A stretch of 64,000 bases of DNA from Geopsychrobacter electrodiphilus DSM 16401 (GTDB lineage: Bacteria > Desulfobacterota > Desulfuromonadia > Desulfuromonadales > Geopsychrobacteraceae). The notes under the pieces are model-generated. The model did not search any database and was not told the origin of the DNA. It saw only the letters and a list, made by a program, of their open reading frames with translations. Positions 35,047 to 46,187 of the stretch are shown in pieces. Both the position numbers and the translations under genes were made by a program. Each line of letters begins with the position of its first letter. Positions within the stretch are counted from its first letter, which is position 1. The stretch spans positions 1,886,894 through 1,950,893 of the forward strand of contig NZ_ARWE01000001.1 of the NCBI RefSeq assembly GCF_000384395.1, in the 5' to 3' direction.

Positions 35047-36321
35047 TTATCTTTCAAAGACAACTTTTCCAGCCAGCAGGGTTTTTACCGCGCCACCCTT
35101 CATGATCCAGCCACCGAACGGAGTATTTTTGCTTTTTGAATGCAGCTTTTGTGGCACAACTTCCCAGGTCAGGGTTGGATCGATGATTACAACATCTGCA
35201 ACTGCGCCGGGGCTTAAAGTTCCGCGATCGATGCTGAGAACACGTGCTGGCTGGTAACTCATTAAGGCGATGGCACGATTCAGCTCTAGAACCTTGTCTT
35301 CAACGAGTTTCAGGGTCAATGGCAACATTGTCTCCAGTCCGACGATGCCATTCAGGGCGATAGCAAATTCAACGTTCTTTTCATCAAAATGATGCGGGGC
35401 ATGATCGGTTGCAATGGCATCAATGGTGCCATCAGCCAGTCCGGCGCGCACGGCGTCGACGTCAGCCTGGGAACGTAAGGGTGGATTCATTTTGGCATTG
35501 GTATTATAACCCCGTACCGCTTCGTCGGTCAGGGTAAAGTGGTGAGGTGCCGCTTCGCAGGTGACGCGAATGCCGCGTGCTTTGGCCTGACGCACCAGGT
35601 CAACGCTTCCCCTGGTCGATACGTGTGCCATGTGCATGTGCCCACCGGTCAACTCGGCGAGCATGATATCCCGTGCTGTCATCGCGTCTTCAGCGACCCA
35701 TGGGATGCCGCTCAGGCCCAGTTCGGTCGAGACCGCACCCTCATTCATTACGCCATTACCGACCAGCGAAAGATCTTCAGCATGCGAGATAATCGGCATA
35801 TCAAAAGTATGAGAATACTCGAGGGCGCGCCGCATCAGTTCACTGCTGGTGACGGGGAGACCGTCATCAGAAAAGGCGACACACCCGCCCTCTTTTAATT
35901 CCCCCATTTCTGAGAGAATTTCTCCTTTAAGACCTTGAGTAATACTGCCGATGGGGAAGACGTTAGCTGTCCCCTGCTCCTGTGCCTTGGTAATGATATA
36001 GCGGCAGACCGCCAGATTATCGAGGATTGGTCGCGTGTTCGGCATGCAGGCTAGCGAGGTGACACCGCCAGCTGCCGCTGCTGCCGTTCCGCTGATGATA
36101 TCTTCTTTGTATTCGAGACCGGGATCACGCAGGTGAACGTGCATGTCGATCAGCCCTGGAGTCACCAGCAAACCACTGGCGTCAATCACATCAGCGCCAC
36201 CGTCAGACAAATTATTGCCGAGTTCAGCTATTTTGCCGTTTTCGATGCGCAAGTCACAAATTTTATCGATATTATTTGCCGGGTCGATGACCCGACCGTT
36301 CTTGATAAGTATGCAGTTCAT
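35047..36321 (-). CDS. pyrC: Dihydroorotase
   Basis: Zinc amidohydrolase that cyclises carbamoyl-aspartate to dihydroorotate. It is of the long class I type (424 residues). Metal-binding motifs are [10 protein letters not shown] near residues 58-67, the metal-ligand region around SHAEDLSL, and ATDHAPHH near 303-310. GAGG precedes the ATG. The gene lies between pyrB and carA. Confidence 0.95.
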   Translation of the reverse strand: MNCILIKNGRVIDPANNIDKICDLRIENGKIAELGNNLSDGGADVIDASGLLVTPGLIDMHVHLRDPGLEYKEDIISGTAAAAAGGVTSLACMPNTRPILDNLAVCRYIITKAQEQGTANVFPIGSITQGLKGEILSEMGELKEGGCVAFSDDGLPVTSSELMRRALEYSHTFDMPIISHAEDLSLVGNGVMNEGAVSTELGLSGIPWVAEDAMTARDIMLAELTGGHMHMAHVSTRGSVDLVRQAKARGIRVTCEAAPHHFTLTDEAVRGYNTNAKMNPPLRSQADVDAVRAGLADGTIDAIATDHAPHHFDEKNVEFAIALNGIVGLETMLPLTLKLVEDKVLELNRAIALMSYQPARVLSIDRGTLSPGAVADVVIIDPTLTWEVVPQKLHSKSKNTPFGGWIMKGGAVKTLLAGKVVFER

Positions 36322-36354
36322 AAAATTTTCCTCTTCGGACTTAGTAGTAATAGC

Positions 36355-37290
36355 TCAGTTTTCAGCCAATTTTTCGCCGCCGGAGACCAGATATAGCAGG
36401 GCCATACGGACAGCAACGCCGTTTTCAACCTGATCCAGAATGACATTCTGAGGGCCATCGGCAACTACGGAAGAGATCTCCACACCGCGGTTCATCGGAC
36501 CGGGGTGCATGACAATCGCATCGGGTTTGGCCAGCTTGAGGTTTTTATCGTTCAACCCGAAGTAGCGCGAATATTCGCGCAAGGAAGGGATTAAGGTTTT
36601 ACCCTGGCGTTCATGCTGAATCCGTAACATCATTACCACGTCAGCCTCGGTCAGTGCTTCGGTGAGATTTGCTGCGACTTTGCAGCCCAGGCGTTCAATC
36701 CCCGGCGGAAGCATGGTCTTCGGCCCACTGATCCAGACTTCGGCCCCAAGTTTATTCAGGCAGTCGATATTTGAACGCACCACGCGACTATGGGTAATAT
36801 CTCCGACAATTGCCACCTTCAGCCCGGAAATTTTGCCCTTGTGCTGGCGGATGGTAAAAGCATCAAGCAATGCCTGGCTTGGATGCTCGTGGGTACCGTC
36901 TCCGGCATTAATCACCGAACAACCCATACGTTCGGCCAGATAGGCTGCGGCACCACTGGCGTTGTGTCGCATGACGATGATATTCGGATGCATGGCTTCA
37001 ATATTGCGGGCCGTATCCTCAAGCGTCTCCCCTTTGACGACGGATGAGGATGAGCCACTGATGTTGACCGTATCCGCCGAAAGTCGTTTTCCGGCGATTT
37101 CGAAAGAAGTACGGGTTCGGGTGCTCGCCTCGAAAAACAAGTTAATGATGGTTTTCCCGCGCAGCGTAGGAACCTTTTTGATGTCTCGAGTATTGATCTC
37201 CTTGAAGCTTGCCGACGTCTCAAGGATGAAGTTCAACTCTTCAGCACTAAACTGTTTGATGCCCAGAATATGGCGATGTTGAAATTGCAT
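36355..37290 (-). CDS. pyrB: Aspartate carbamoyltransferase catalytic subunit
   Basis: Joins carbamoyl phosphate and aspartate, the committed pyrimidine step. The carbamoyl-phosphate motif STRTRTSFE is near residues 56-64, and HPGPMNRG near the end is also conserved. At 311 residues it is full length. No pyrI regulatory gene is present, so allosteric control by CTP through PyrI is not expected; control by PyrR attenuation is. GGAGG precedes the ATG. Confidence 0.96.
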   Translation of the reverse strand: MQFQHRHILGIKQFSAEELNFILETSASFKEINTRDIKKVPTLRGKTIINLFFEASTRTRTSFEIAGKRLSADTVNISGSSSSVVKGETLEDTARNIEAMHPNIIVMRHNASGAAAYLAERMGCSVINAGDGTHEHPSQALLDAFTIRQHKGKISGLKVAIVGDITHSRVVRSNIDCLNKLGAEVWISGPKTMLPPGIERLGCKVAANLTEALTEADVVMMLRIQHERQGKTLIPSLREYSRYFGLNDKNLKLAKPDAIVMHPGPMNRGVEISSVVADGPQNVILDQVENGVAVRMALLYLVSGGEKLAEN

Positions 37291-37304
37291 CAGATCCTCC
37301 AGGA

Positions 37305-37913
<609 letters not shown>

Positions 37914-37941
37914 TCATGAATGTTGACGATCATTAAGATTT

Positions 37942-37973
37942 CCCTTGCCGACCTCTCGGATCGACTTAAAGGG
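37942..37973 (-). promoter_or_regulatory. Predicted PyrR-binding RNA loop
   Basis: The minus-strand RNA forms a CCCTT/AAGGG lower stem and a GUCGA/UCGGC upper stem around the loop UCCGAGAGG. This resembles the PyrR anti-antiterminator (UCCNGNGAGG loop), with one base fewer. Binding would free the leader terminator to form. Confidence 0.7.
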
Positions 37974-37995
37974 TTAATTGTGTTTGAACAGGGGC

Positions 37996-38025
37996 AATCT
38001 AGCAACTGCAGGGCTGAAAAGTCAA
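37996..38025 (-). promoter_or_regulatory. Predicted promoter of the pyr operon
   Basis: TTGACT (38025-38020), an 18-base spacer and TAGATT (38001-37996) on the minus strand, upstream of the PyrR loop and just downstream of lepB. Confidence 0.55.
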
Positions 38026-38045
38026 CCTGATTTTTGAATGATAAA

Positions 38046-38714
38046 TCAGTTGATCGGGCGGCCGATTCGCCCAAACCGAATCTTATGCAGAAGGCTGCCA
38101 GCTGCATTCCACGACCAATATTTTATAAATGCCAATCCTTTTATATTATCTCGCGGGACAAAACCCCAAAACCGGCTGTCATAGGAGAAATCACGGTTGT
38201 CGCCCATGACAAAATACTTACCCGCCGGAACCTGAATCGGGCCGGTGAAATCGCGTGGACTGGCAAGTGCCGGGACAAGCTGCGGGTCTTTATGGGTTTC
38301 CTGCGGGGGGGCATAGAGTTCGTCATTGACATAGACTTTTTTCTCGCGGATTTCAACCTTGTCCCCCGGTTCACCAATGACCCGCTTGATGAAGTCACGA
38401 CGCTCAAAATAGGATTTGTCTTTGTCGCCAGGAAATTCAAAAACAATGACATCACCGCGTTTCGGGTTGCGTAGAGCGAGATAGCGCTGATCAGTAAAAG
38501 GGATCTCGGTCCCATAGATAAATTTGTTGACCAGCAGATGATCGCCGATCAACAAGGTGTCCAGCATTGAACCCGAAGGAATCTTGAATGCTTGAAAGAG
38601 GAAAGTACGAATGATCAGCGCCAGAACAACGGCAACGATCAGTGCCTCCGACCATTCGCGATACCATGGTTTCTTGACGATGGGCGTATTTTTTCTTTTG
38701 CGAGAGAATCCCAT
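38046..38714 (-). CDS. lepB: Signal peptidase I
   Basis: Inner-membrane serine protease that removes signal peptides from exported proteins. One membrane segment lies at about residues 22-42. The catalytic Ser is in IPSGSM (Ser 49) and the Lys in RDFIKRVIG (Lys 110); MGDNRDFSYDSRFWG is box E. The length of 222 is typical. It starts three bases after lepA, the classic lepA-lepB operon. Confidence 0.95.
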   Translation of the reverse strand: MGFSRKRKNTPIVKKPWYREWSEALIVAVVLALIIRTFLFQAFKIPSGSMLDTLLIGDHLLVNKFIYGTEIPFTDQRYLALRNPKRGDVIVFEFPGDKDKSYFERRDFIKRVIGEPGDKVEIREKKVYVNDELYAPPQETHKDPQLVPALASPRDFTGPIQVPAGKYFVMGDNRDFSYDSRFWGFVPRDNIKGLAFIKYWSWNAAGSLLHKIRFGRIGRPIN

Positions 38715-38717
38715 AAT

Positions 38718-40517
38718 TTAATCTTTGACCTTTAGAATAGCAAGAAATGCTTCCTGGGGCAGCTCGATGCTACCGACCCGTTTCATTCGTTTTTTTCCCT
38801 CTTTTTGTTTTTCCAGCAATTTACGCTTCCGTGTGATATCACCGCCATAGCATTTCGCGGTGACATCTTTGCGCAAAGCCTTTACCGTCTGCCGCGCGAT
38901 GACTTTGTTCCCGATCGCTGCCTGAATCGCGACTTCATACTGCTGACGAGGGATATATTCTTTCATTTTGGCAACCAGTTCATTGCCGCGGTACTGAGCC
39001 TTATCCCGATGAACAATCAGCGAAAGGGCATCAACTACGTCCCCGTTGATCAACACATTCAATCTGACCAATTCACTGATACGGTAATCAAGGGGCTCGT
39101 AATCCAGTGAGGCGTAACCGCGCGTAACAGATTTCAGGCGATCAAAGAAATCGAGAACAATTTCATTCAACGGCATTTCGTAAATAACGATCACACGGCT
39201 GGATGACAGATATTTCAATTCACGCTGAACACCGCGTTTCTCAATACACAGATTCAGCACCGCGCCTACATATTCGTTAGGCACATGTACTGAAGCGAGG
39301 ACAAAGGGTTCCTTAATGAAAGAAATCAACTGAACCGGCGGTAACATATTGGCGCTTTCAACCCTGAGGATCTCATCCTTAACCGTCGTCACTTCATAAA
39401 CAACCGTCGGTGCGGTGGTGATGAGATCAACGCCAAACTCACGTTCCAGTCGTTCCTGAATAATCTCCATATGCAGGAGGCCAAGAAAGCCGCACCGAAA
39501 ACCAAAACCGAGGGCCATCGAATTTTCAGGTTCAAAGGTAAAAGCCGCATCATTCAGACGGAGTTTTTCCAGCGCATCGCGGAAGTCGTCATAGTCGGCG
39601 GAATCGATGGGATAAAGCCCGGAAAAGACCATGGGCTGAATCTCCTTGAAGCCATCTAGTGCCTTGGCGGCCGGGGTGTGCAGGTGGGTAATAGTATCCC
39701 CGACCTTGGCATCATCGACAACCTTGATGTTGGCGATGACAAATCCGACCTCGCCTGGGCCCAATTCAGAGAGTGCAACCGGGTGTGGTGTATAGGCCCC
39801 AACCTTCTGCACCTCGTAGACCCCGCCAGTGATCATAAGTTTGATCTTGTCCCCCTTGCGCAATACACCGTCAATCACGCGGACGAGAACGATAACCCCC
39901 TGGTAGGAGTCGTACCAGGAATCAAAGGTCAGAGCCCTGAGCGGCGCATTCCGGTCCCCTGTCGGGGCCGGCACGCGCGCGACGATCGCCTCGAGGAGGT
40001 CATCAACTCCGAGACCCGATTTGGCGCTGACACAAATGGCGTTTGAGGTGTCGATACCGATAATCTCTTCGATCTCCTGCTTGACCTTTTCGGGTTCAGC
40101 GCTCGGCAGGTCGATCTTGTTTAACACCGGAATAATTTCCAGATCCTGATCGAGAGCCAAATAAACATTCGCCAGTGTTTGCGCCTCGACGCCCTGGGCC
40201 GCGTCGACGACAAGCAATGCGCCTTCACAAGCCGATAGGGATCGGCTGACCTCATAGGTGAAGTCAACATGTCCGGGGGTGTCAATCAGGTTGAGCAAAT
40301 ACTCCTTGCCATCACGCGCCTTGTAAGGGATGCGCACCGCCTGGGATTTAATTGTAATCCCACGCTCCTTTTCAAGATCCATTTTGTCGAGAAACTGGTC
40401 TGTTTTTTCTCGATCGGATAAAGCTCCAGTGACCTCCAACAGGCGATCGGCCAAAGTAGACTTACCATGATCGATATGAGCAATAATTGAAAAATTACGT
40501 ATCAGTTGCTGGTTCAT
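38718..40517 (-). CDS. lepA: Elongation factor 4 (LepA)
   Basis: Ribosomal GTPase that back-translocates or helps recycle stalled ribosomes. G1 is [14 protein letters not shown] near residues 15-28, with DTPGHVDF (G3) and NKIDLP (G4). The LepA-specific C-terminal domain ends with [19 protein letters not shown]. 599 residues is standard. The region upstream (40518-40735) holds no other gene. Confidence 0.96.
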   Translation of the reverse strand: MNQQLIRNFSIIAHIDHGKSTLADRLLEVTGALSDREKTDQFLDKMDLEKERGITIKSQAVRIPYKARDGKEYLLNLIDTPGHVDFTYEVSRSLSACEGALLVVDAAQGVEAQTLANVYLALDQDLEIIPVLNKIDLPSAEPEKVKQEIEEIIGIDTSNAICVSAKSGLGVDDLLEAIVARVPAPTGDRNAPLRALTFDSWYDSYQGVIVLVRVIDGVLRKGDKIKLMITGGVYEVQKVGAYTPHPVALSELGPGEVGFVIANIKVVDDAKVGDTITHLHTPAAKALDGFKEIQPMVFSGLYPIDSADYDDFRDALEKLRLNDAAFTFEPENSMALGFGFRCGFLGLLHMEIIQERLEREFGVDLITTAPTVVYEVTTVKDEILRVESANMLPPVQLISFIKEPFVLASVHVPNEYVGAVLNLCIEKRGVQRELKYLSSSRVIVIYEMPLNEIVLDFFDRLKSVTRGYASLDYEPLDYRISELVRLNVLINGDVVDALSLIVHRDKAQYRGNELVAKMKEYIPRQQYEVAIQAAIGNKVIARQTVKALRKDVTAKCYGGDITRKRKLLEKQKEGKKRMKRVGSIELPQEAFLAILKVKD

Positions 40518-40735
40518 GCGGTTATATATTTAATACCTATGCGAGGAACAAAGTCCTGGTTGCGTTATAAAACTAACCGCGAATAATAAACGTGTTAGTC
40601 CGCTGTTGTAAAGCAAGAAAAGGGATCTCAGCCAGGCTGTCCCTTATAAGGGTCGAACTTGAAATATTCTAGACAGCTCACAGGGACTATTCAGCGCTCA
40701 TGGGCTGCACGCACGTTTTTTTTTCGCTTGAGCGC

Positions 40736-41662
40736 TTAGTTCATCTTCAGGTCTGGTTCTACTCCTGACGACCGACGTCTTAACAGGGGCCAGGCTTCAG
40801 CGAAGATCATACCGCTAACGATCAGACCGCCACCAGCCCAGGCTAATGAAGACAATCTTTCATCTAAAAGCCAGACAGAAAAAATTGCGGCCCATACCGG
40901 CTCCAGGGTGTAGATAAGCGCTGCGCGGGTAGGCGTTGTCAGCCGCTGAAAGCGGGTCATGGCCCAAAATGCATAGGCCGTTGCCAGAATCGCAGTTATC
41001 AGGAATGCTGAAACCAGTGACAGCGGCCACTCCCGAGGCCAACTGACGGGCTCAAAGATCAAACTCCCGATACAGCCAAGCACCGCCATAGTGAAAATTT
41101 GAACAAAAGTCAAAGCGCGAGCGTCGTAGCCTGCCGTAAAACGATCCAGTCCTAAAATATGTAAAGCAACAAAGAACGAACAGGCCAATACCAGTAAGTC
41201 TCCGGGGTTAAGCGTCCAGGGAGTATGCCATGTCAGCAGGATGAGGCCTGAGAAGGCAATTATTACTCCAACTTTCGCCCCGAAAGCGGCAGGTTTCTTG
41301 AGTAACGGACCGGCTAAAAGGGGAACCCAGACAACGTTAAGCCCGGTTAGAAAACCTGCATTCGCGGAGCTGGTTTGCTCAAGGCCAAAGGTCTGAAAGA
41401 GATAGGAGAGAAAAAGGAGCGTGCCGAGGAGTATCCCATTACACCAGCCCCTGTAGTCGAGGGTGGCAAAGCCTCTGCGACCTGCCATAAATCCAAGAAG
41501 TAATGCCGCGAGGGCGAAACGAATCCATAAAAAAGCCATCACGGGCAAGAGCTCAATCGCCTCTTTGACAATCGGGAACGTGGCGCCCCAGAAAAGAGTG
41601 ACTGAGACAAGCATAATCTCGGCGAATGTTTGTTGACTGTTTTTGTTAGGGTACATAGGCAT
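40736..41662 (-). CDS. DMT superfamily (EamA) transporter
   Basis: A ten-helix inner-membrane exporter built from two EamA repeats of about five segments each (residues ~12-140 and ~150-290). The first repeat contains TLFWGATFPIVKEA and the end of the second contains AALIYTLEPVWAAIF, both typical. Family members export amino acids or metabolites; the substrate is unknown. It is divergent from a small zinc-ribbon gene. Confidence 0.87.
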   Translation of the reverse strand: MPMYPNKNSQQTFAEIMLVSVTLFWGATFPIVKEAIELLPVMAFLWIRFALAALLLGFMAGRRGFATLDYRGWCNGILLGTLLFLSYLFQTFGLEQTSSANAGFLTGLNVVWVPLLAGPLLKKPAAFGAKVGVIIAFSGLILLTWHTPWTLNPGDLLVLACSFFVALHILGLDRFTAGYDARALTFVQIFTMAVLGCIGSLIFEPVSWPREWPLSLVSAFLITAILATAYAFWAMTRFQRLTTPTRAALIYTLEPVWAAIFSVWLLDERLSSLAWAGGGLIVSGMIFAEAWPLLRRRSSGVEPDLKMN

Positions 41663-41779
41663 TGATCTTTTCTGATGTGGTAATCTACTTGTTCACCGCT
41701 GAGATGCTGTGATATAACGCTGTATTCGGTTTACTCAAATATTTATTTGGTAATAAATAGAGGAGCGCGAAAAAGTATC

Positions 41780-41935
41780 ATGGAACGTGGGAAAAAGGAA
41801 TCCGTTGAAGTCATCTGCCCCCGATGCAGGTACACTCAAATCATTATCCTGCCGGTGACGGATCTTCCCAGGTGTCCGGAATGCAATACGGTCATGCTGA
41901 TCTCGGAATTGTTAGATGAGGGGAAATCCTATTAA
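41780..41935 (+). CDS. Small zinc-ribbon protein (51 aa)
   Basis: A compact protein with CPRC and CPEC pairs, a zinc-ribbon fold. I choose the ATG at 41780; AGGAG at 41761 is a little distant, and the TTG at 41747 is an alternative in the same frame. It precedes the amino-acid transporter genes by about 80 bases. No function recognised. Confidence 0.65.
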   Translation: MERGKKESVEVICPRCRYTQIIILPVTDLPRCPECNTVMLISELLDEGKSY

Positions 41936-42013
41936 AATACCTTGGATAAAATAAACCACCTGCCGCGTTGCGGCACTTTCGGACAACTACACATCAATTA
42001 CACGGAGGTCCAG

Positions 42014-42817
42014 ATGAAGAGATTTACCCTGTTACTGAGTGCACTATTTCTACTATTGGCTACCCTGCCCTGCACGGTCATGGCTGATACCCTGAGCGAC
42101 ATCCAGGATGCAGGTGTTTTGCGCGTCGGCATGGAACCTGGTTATATGCCCTTTGAGATGACAGATCAAAAAGGGCAAATCATCGGGTTTGACGTTGACA
42201 TGGCAAAGCAGATCGCCAAAGCTATGGGCGTCAAGCTTGAACTTGTCAGCACCGCCTGGGATGGAATTATTCCGGCGCTGATGACCAAAAAATTCGATAT
42301 GATCATGAGCGGTATGACGATCACACCGCAACGTAATCTGAAAATTGCGTTTGCCAACCCGTACATTGTTGTTGGGCAGAGTATCCTCATCCAAAAAAAA
42401 TATGGTGATGAAGTTAAATCGTACAAGGATCTCAATAACAAAAAGTTTAAAGTCGGGTCCAAGCTGGGGACCACGGGTGAGCAAGCCACCAAGCGTATGA
42501 TTCCTGATGCCAAATATATTTCCTTTGAAACCGAGCAGGAAGGAGTCATGGACCTGGTCAACGGCAAAATAGATGCCTTTGTTTACGACCTGCCCTACAT
42601 GGCGATCGCCAATGCCCAAAAAAGCGAAGGCAAGCTGATCTTCCTCGACAAACCCTTTACCTATGAGCCTCTGGGCTGGGCCATCCGTCAGGGCAACCCT
42701 GATTTCCTCAACTGGCTGGACAATTTCCTTGCTCAGGTGAAAAATGACGGAACATACGATAAAATTTATAACAAGTGGTTCCTCAGCAATGACTGGGTCA
42801 AGAAACTTCAACAGTAA
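42014..42817 (+). CDS. Polar amino-acid ABC transporter substrate-binding protein
   Basis: Periplasmic SBP_bac_3 receptor. The signal peptide (residues 1-24, ending VMA) precedes DTLSDIQDAGVLRVGMEPGYMP, typical of the family, and the mid-protein GSKLGTTGEQ and DAFVYDLPYMA motifs. The ATG at 42014 follows GGAGG; the longer frame from 41942 has no signal. It is first of a receptor-permease-ATPase operon, likely for glutamine, histidine, arginine or a related amino acid. Confidence 0.9.
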   Translation: MKRFTLLLSALFLLLATLPCTVMADTLSDIQDAGVLRVGMEPGYMPFEMTDQKGQIIGFDVDMAKQIAKAMGVKLELVSTAWDGIIPALMTKKFDMIMSGMTITPQRNLKIAFANPYIVVGQSILIQKKYGDEVKSYKDLNNKKFKVGSKLGTTGEQATKRMIPDAKYISFETEQEGVMDLVNGKIDAFVYDLPYMAIANAQKSEGKLIFLDKPFTYEPLGWAIRQGNPDFLNWLDNFLAQVKNDGTYDKIYNKWFLSNDWVKKLQQ

Positions 42818-42834
42818 ATATTTAAATTAGATGC

Positions 42835-42878
42835 AGGTGGTATCGCTGGAACAAGTTCCTGCGATACCACCTCTTTTT
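42835..42878 (+). terminator. Hairpin between receptor and permease genes
   Basis: AGGTGGTATCGC pairs perfectly with GCGATACCACCT around a 14-base loop, followed by CTTTTT. It looks like a partial terminator or mRNA stabiliser that would raise receptor over permease expression. Confidence 0.75.
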
Positions 42879-42904
42879 ATGCCTGGCAACCAACGGTTGC
42901 CTAT

Positions 42905-43885
42905 ATGGAAACGAGAATCACGGTGAAAATACCATCCCCAAAAGTTTGGCCCTGGCATTTACTCACCCTGGCCATCCTCTTAATTCTCGCCGCATCCTTG
43001 TGGGCCGCTACCAACAAAATTGATTACACCTGGCGTTGGAACAGAGTTCCGCAATACTTCTTCTACAATGCGAAAACCTTAAAAAGCAGCCCCTTCGATG
43101 GCAGCGTAGTTTCGATCAAAAAGGACGGTGGGCTTTCAACTATCGAACTGAAGAGTGACTCAGGAAAAGTTAAAACGTTTAAGGTTGAGACTGACAGTCT
43201 AAATGTCACTGCAGGTGAGACCCTTTTCGAGGGTGACAGGATCGGCAGCACCAGTGAATGGAAGGCAGGACCACTGGTTCAGGGGATGTTAATGACTCTC
43301 TGGCTTTCTGCTGCAGCCAGTTTTTTTGGAATGCTGATCGGCCTCATAACCGGTTTATGCAGAATTTCAAAAAATCCGACCTTACGTGGATTAGCTAGCC
43401 TCTACATTGAGTTGATACGTGGAACCCCTCTTCTGGTTCAGATCTTTATTTTCTATTTTTTTCTTGGAACTGTTCTGGATATTGGTCGGGTTGTTTCGGG
43501 GATCAGCGCTCTGGCGATTTTTGCAGGAGCCTATGTTGCTGAAATCATCCGCGCCGGCATTCAGTCGATCTCCAAGGGTCAATCGGAAGCGGCCCGTTCC
43601 CTCGGCATGACCTCATTTCAAACCATGGTTTACATTGTCTTACCACAGGCATTTAAGCGGGTGTTGCCTCCGCTGGCAGGACAATTTATCAGCTTAATCA
43701 AAGATTCATCGCTGGTATCGGTCATTGCCATCACCGACCTGACAAAAAGTGGCCGCGAGGTTATTACCTCGACCTTTGCCACCTTTGAAATCTGGTTTAC
43801 GGTCGCCCTGCTCTATTTACTGCTGACTTCCGTGCTTTCGCAACTGATTGCATGGGTTGAACGGAGGCTTGCTGTCAGTGATTAA
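42905..43885 (+). CDS. Polar amino-acid ABC transporter permease with periplasmic insertion
   Basis: HisM/GlnP-type permease. The permease core begins with [14 protein letters not shown] near residue 120 and holds the EAA loop [22 protein letters not shown] near 235-256. Unusually, a first membrane segment at ~18-36 is separated from the core by an ~80-residue soluble, Lys/Ser/Thr-rich beta-like segment (about 40-118), likely periplasmic. Family members normally have about 220 residues; this has 326. The start at 42905 lacks a strong ribosome site. Confidence 0.87.
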   Translation: METRITVKIPSPKVWPWHLLTLAILLILAASLWAATNKIDYTWRWNRVPQYFFYNAKTLKSSPFDGSVVSIKKDGGLSTIELKSDSGKVKTFKVETDSLNVTAGETLFEGDRIGSTSEWKAGPLVQGMLMTLWLSAAASFFGMLIGLITGLCRISKNPTLRGLASLYIELIRGTPLLVQIFIFYFFLGTVLDIGRVVSGISALAIFAGAYVAEIIRAGIQSISKGQSEAARSLGMTSFQTMVYIVLPQAFKRVLPPLAGQFISLIKDSSLVSVIAITDLTKSGREVITSTFATFEIWFTVALLYLLLTSVLSQLIAWVERRLAVSD

Positions 43886-44612
43886 AACCGTCGATTTAAA
43901 AAAAACCTTCACCGGCCGCGGGCAGACCGTTTATGCCGTTGATGGTGTTACGGCTCATATTCACTCTGGTGAAGTTGTCGTTATTATTGGTCCCTCCGGC
44001 TCCGGCAAGTCGACCTACCTGAGATGCCTGAACGGTCTTGAAACCTTTACCTCTGGGCATATCGTAATCGATGGTGTCGATCTAGCTGAGCGTAAGACCG
44101 ACATGAACAAAGTTCGCCGGGAAGTCGGTATGGTATTTCAACAATTCAACCTGTTCCCGCACAAGCCCGTCATTGAAAATATCGTGTTAGCCCAGATGCT
44201 CGTGCGTAAACGCAGTCGCAGAGAGGCTGAAGAGAAGGCGCGAATGCTTCTAAATAAAGTCGGTATCCCTGAAAAAGCCATGGAATATCCCAGTCGCCTC
44301 TCAGGAGGACAGCAACAAAGAGTCGCCATCGCCCGGGCCCTCGCCATGGACCCCAAGATCATGCTGTTTGATGAGCCGACCAGCGCTCTCGATCCCGAGA
44401 TGGTTGGGGAGGTGCTCGACGTCATGAAAAATCTCGCCCGTGAAGGGATGACCATGGTTGTTGTGACCCATGAAATGGGGTTTGCCCGTGAAGTTGCTGA
44501 CCGCGTGCTGTTTATGGACGCAGGCAAACTCGTTGAAGAAGGGACGCCGGAGCATTTTTTTACGGACCCTCAGGAAGAGCGCACCAAACTGTTTTTAAAG
44601 CAGGTACTCTAA
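43878..44612 (+). CDS. glnQ: Polar amino-acid ABC transporter ATP-binding protein
   Basis: GlnQ/HisP-type ATPase. Walker [10 protein letters not shown], signature [15 protein letters not shown], Walker [19 protein letters not shown] and H-loop [12 protein letters not shown] are all present. I choose the GTG at 43878, which overlaps the permease stop by eight bases and has GGAGG 11 bases upstream; this gives the usual MIKT-like N-terminus and 244 residues. Confidence 0.9.
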   Translation: MIKTVDLKKTFTGRGQTVYAVDGVTAHIHSGEVVVIIGPSGSGKSTYLRCLNGLETFTSGHIVIDGVDLAERKTDMNKVRREVGMVFQQFNLFPHKPVIENIVLAQMLVRKRSRREAEEKARMLLNKVGIPEKAMEYPSRLSGGQQQRVAIARALAMDPKIMLFDEPTSALDPEMVGEVLDVMKNLAREGMTMVVVTHEMGFAREVADRVLFMDAGKLVEEGTPEHFFTDPQEERTKLFLKQVL

Positions 44613-44629
44613 CCTTTTGCCAACGCTGT

Positions 44630-44667
44630 AAATAACAAAGGGCGCCCAATGGCGCCCTTTGTTATTT
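44630..44667 (+). terminator. Long palindrome after the ABC operon
   Basis: AAATAACAAAGGGCGCC pairs perfectly over 17 bases with its complement around a CAAT loop. Terminator-like, with A/T-rich ends rather than a pure T run; it would work on either strand. Confidence 0.75.
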
Positions 44668-44689
44668 GCACAACCTCGACACCGAATCC

Positions 44690-45400
44690 ATGGACCAAAC
44701 AGTTACTCCACCCCAGAAGACCCTGAGACAAGGTGCTGCCGCAGCATGGCCCATATGCCTGGGATACTTCCCCATTGGCCTGGCTCTGGGCGTGCTTGCA
44801 CAGCAGGCAGGACTCCCCTGGTGGGCGGTCCTGATGATGTCGGTGCTGGTTTTTGCCGGGAGTGCACAGTTTATCTGCGTTGCGATGCTGGTTGCAGGGG
44901 CATCGACCCCGGCAATCATCTTCACGACTTTTGTAGTAAATCTGCGGCATACCTTGATGAGCTCGGCGCTGGCCGTCTACCTCTCGGGTGTAAAGCGCTC
45001 ATTTCTGGCATTTTTCGCCTACGGTATCACCGATGAAAGCTTCGCCGTCAATATGACCCGTTTTCGTACAGGGAACTGGGATCGCAATCGCGCGCTGGTA
45101 ACAAATCAACTGGCGAATATAGTGTGGATTATTGCAACGGTAACGGGAGCACTTTTAGGACAGTTTGTGCCTCAGGGCGCCTTTGGTATCGACTTTGCGC
45201 TGACGGCCATGTTTATCTGTCTGCTGGTCTTCCAGCTTCGGGGCAGAATCTATCTTTTGACCGGGCTCCTGGCCGCCATCATCTCTGTGAGCTGGTATTT
45301 GCTTATCCCGGGCGATTCCTACATCGTTGGAGCTTCTATTTGTGCTGCGACCGGCGGGTACCTGTTGCAAGTCCGGAAACGGAGGGTCAATGACGTTTAA
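44690..45400 (+). CDS. azlC: AzlC family branched-chain amino-acid exporter, large subunit
   Basis: Inner-membrane subunit of the AzlCD exporter (YgaZ type). Family blocks include AAAAWPICLGYFPIGLALG, FAGSAQFICVAML, NLRHTLMSSAL and YGITDESFAV. I take the ATG at 44690; the TTG at 44666 lies in the upstream palindrome. No strong ribosome site is visible. It overlaps azlD by eleven bases. Confidence 0.9.
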   Translation: MDQTVTPPQKTLRQGAAAAWPICLGYFPIGLALGVLAQQAGLPWWAVLMMSVLVFAGSAQFICVAMLVAGASTPAIIFTTFVVNLRHTLMSSALAVYLSGVKRSFLAFFAYGITDESFAVNMTRFRTGNWDRNRALVTNQLANIVWIIATVTGALLGQFVPQGAFGIDFALTAMFICLLVFQLRGRIYLLTGLLAAIISVSWYLLIPGDSYIVGASICAATGGYLLQVRKRRVNDV

Positions 45401-45713
45401 CGATTACCTGCTGCTCTTCTGTGGCATGGGTGCGGTTACCTACCTGCCAAGGTCATTGCCGTTGCTTTATCTGGCGCACAAAAAGCTCCCCCAGGGCCTG
45501 GTTGATTGGCTGGGCCTGATCCCGGTGTCCATCCTGAGCGCACTCCTCGCCCCCCTGCTCTTTTGTGAGAACACACAGCGCAGCCTGCATTTTGGAAAAC
45601 CTGAATTTCTCGTCGCAATTCCGACCTTGGCGTTTGCGTTAAAAACCAGAAGTTTGGGCGGAACCGTTTTAGTCGGAATGTTGCTTTACTGGCTTGCCAG
45701 TTATGTTCTATAA
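45390..45713 (+). CDS. azlD: AzlD family branched-chain amino-acid exporter, small subunit
   Basis: Small four-segment partner of AzlC (YgaH type). The YLPRSLPLLYLAHKKLP motif near residues 20-36 and the terminal TVLVGMLLYWL fit the family. The ATG at 45390 follows GGAGGG and lies inside azlC, giving 107 residues; the longer frame is not needed. Confidence 0.9.
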   Translation: MTFNDYLLLFCGMGAVTYLPRSLPLLYLAHKKLPQGLVDWLGLIPVSILSALLAPLLFCENTQRSLHFGKPEFLVAIPTLAFALKTRSLGGTVLVGMLLYWLASYVL

Positions 45714-45878
45714 CCCACAAGCTATTTTTTACGGTAAGAGTCGGGCGACCGCGAACCGATTAGGGGCAAAGTTCAAAATCACCGTCTCGGAGTTACTTTG
45801 AATGACAGAGTCAAGATTTTCTCAGGGTCTCAGGGCTTAACTAATAAAGGCGTCACGATGTGGGCGCAGGAGCTGAAT

Positions 45879-46172
45879 ATGGAATTAACCGGCAAGCAAA
45901 AACGTCATTTACGCGGATTGGGACATCATTTAAAGCCAATCGTCATGGTCGGCAAGGACGAGGTTAATCAGACCGTTATTAACGCAACGGATGAAGCCCT
46001 TGAGATTCATGAGCTGATTAAAGTCAAGCTACAGGAAGGTTGTCTGAGTGACCGCAAAATGGTTGCAGCTGAGCTGTCTGAAAAAACCAGTTCGGGAATC
46101 GCCCAGATAATGGGACACACCATTTTGCTGTATCGTCAGGGAAAAGATCCGCAAATTAAAATTCCGGGTTGA
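45879..46172 (+). CDS. yhbY: Ribosome assembly RNA-binding protein YhbY (CRM domain)
   Basis: A 97-residue single CRM domain protein that associates with pre-50S ribosomes. MELTGKQKRHLRGLGHHLKP at the N-terminus and the GxxG loop region IVMVGKDEV are diagnostic; LLYRQGKD ends the fold. CAGGAG precedes the ATG at 45879, and the resulting length equals E. coli YhbY; longer frames from 45798 are rejected. Confidence 0.92.
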   Translation: MELTGKQKRHLRGLGHHLKPIVMVGKDEVNQTVINATDEALEIHELIKVKLQEGCLSDRKMVAAELSEKTSSGIAQIMGHTILLYRQGKDPQIKIPG

Positions 46173-46187
46173 TCAGAACCGCGGTCG

